Below are positions 5,037-5,417 of a DNA stretch of 5,417 nucleotides, piece by piece; the stretch's first letter is position 1; each line of letters starts with the position of its first letter. A program made the translations under genes and the position numbers. The notes below the pieces were generated by a model. The model was not told the DNA's origin and did not search any database. It was given only the letters and a program-made list of their open reading frames with translations. Source of the DNA: Acidimicrobiales bacterium (GTDB taxonomy: Bacteria; Actinomycetota; Acidimicrobiia; Acidimicrobiales; RAAP-2); assembly GCA_017883105.1 (NCBI GenBank), contig JADGOF010000182.1, forward strand, positions 1-5,417, read 5' to 3'.

Positions 5037-5417
5037 GCCGGACAGTCCGCCCGAGATCGTCATCGACGTCAAAGGGGTCGAAAAGGTCTACGACGACGGA
5101 ATGGTGCATGCACTTCGGGGGGTGGATCTCACCGTACCGGTCGGCCAGCTGCTCGCCATCACCGGCCCATCGGGGGGTGGGAAGTCGACGCTCCTGCACC
5201 TTCTGGCCGCACTGGACCGTCCGTCAGCAGGGACCATCTGGGTGCATGGACATGACTTGGGGCATCTCGACCATCCCAACAGATTCCGCCGAGAGGAGAT
5301 CGGCCTCATCTTCCAACTCCACAATCTCCTGCCGAGGCTGACGGCACTGGGCAATGTCGAGATCGCCATGGCGGGGACGCACCGGGGCACGGCCGAGCGG
5401 ACGGCACACGCGAGGGA
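5029..5417 (+). CDS. ABC transporter ATP-binding protein, MacB/LolD-like, C-terminus off the right edge
   Basis: The first 129 residues are present. They contain a typical N-terminal strand pair (VIDVKGVEKVYDDG, 11-24), the Walker A motif GPSGGGKST (46-54), the LDRPSAGTIWVHG segment (62-74), and the Q-loop in IGLIFQLHNLLPRLTALGNV (91-110), with Q96 at the usual place. The FQxHNLLPxLTAxxNV stretch is typical of the MacB/LolD/FtsE exporter group; the common Glu before NV is Gly here. The ABC signature, Walker B and H-loop lie beyond the window. The ATG overlaps the end of the permease gene (ATGAGTGA), which indicates translational coupling. It is a cytoplasmic protein that powers the adjacent permease. 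Confidence 0.95.
   Translation, partial: MSEPDSPPEIVIDVKGVEKVYDDGMVHALRGVDLTVPVGQLLAITGPSGGGKSTLLHLLAALDRPSAGTIWVHGHDLGHLDHPNRFRREEIGLIFQLHNLLPRLTALGNVEIAMAGTHRGTAERTAHAR

Noticed and set aside
1..5417. CRISPR arrays, tRNA, rRNA, insertion sequences, riboswitches.
   Set aside because: I saw no regular repeat-spacer pattern, cloverleaf, transposase motif or known riboswitch core in the window; a covariance-model search was not possible.

Overview
The window is GC-rich, with strong G/C preference at third codon positions. Its gene content suggests an actinobacterium, probably not a Mycobacterium, but the species cannot be told from this piece. The recognisable genes resemble parts of the mycobacterial hypoxia/dormancy (DosR/DevR) gene set.

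Layout: (1) 1170 to 1, minus strand: an iron-sulfur protein of the HydB/AsrA type, most likely the beta subunit of a group 3b [NiFe] hydrogenase; it runs off the left edge. (2) 1171-1267: a short divergent intergenic region with a DosR-like box. (3) 1268-1693, plus: a small DUF2267 protein. (4) 1694-2072: no intact gene; it holds a perfect hairpin, a frameshifted remnant of an erythromycin-esterase-like gene, and a GC-rich hairpin. (5) 3431 to 2073, minus: a two-domain protein fusing a phosphoribosyltransferase to a dienelactone-hydrolase-like alpha/beta hydrolase, the same architecture as M. tuberculosis Rv0571c. (6) 3432-3917: a long upstream region with two tandem DosR-like boxes, a 19-bp perfect palindrome overlapping a third box, and a 28-codon reading frame with a strong ribosome binding site. 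(7) 3918-5036 and 5029-5417, plus: a MacB/FtsX-type ABC permease overlapping its ATPase, which runs off the right edge.

The most interesting reading is regulatory. Sequences close to the mycobacterial DosR box (about GGGACYWWNGKCCC, from memory) lie between the divergent hydrogenase and DUF2267 genes and again, three times, ahead of the phosphoribosyltransferase-hydrolase gene. In mycobacteria the matching genes (Rv0571c, Rv2030c, and the Hyh group 3b hydrogenase of M. smegmatis) are DosR-controlled. The window therefore looks like part of a hypoxia or redox-stress island: H2/NAD(P)H redox balancing, a stress-linked phosphoribosyltransferase/hydrolase, and a decayed erythromycin-esterase paralogue. 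The ABC exporter has no clear box directly in front of it, so its membership in the regulon is uncertain.
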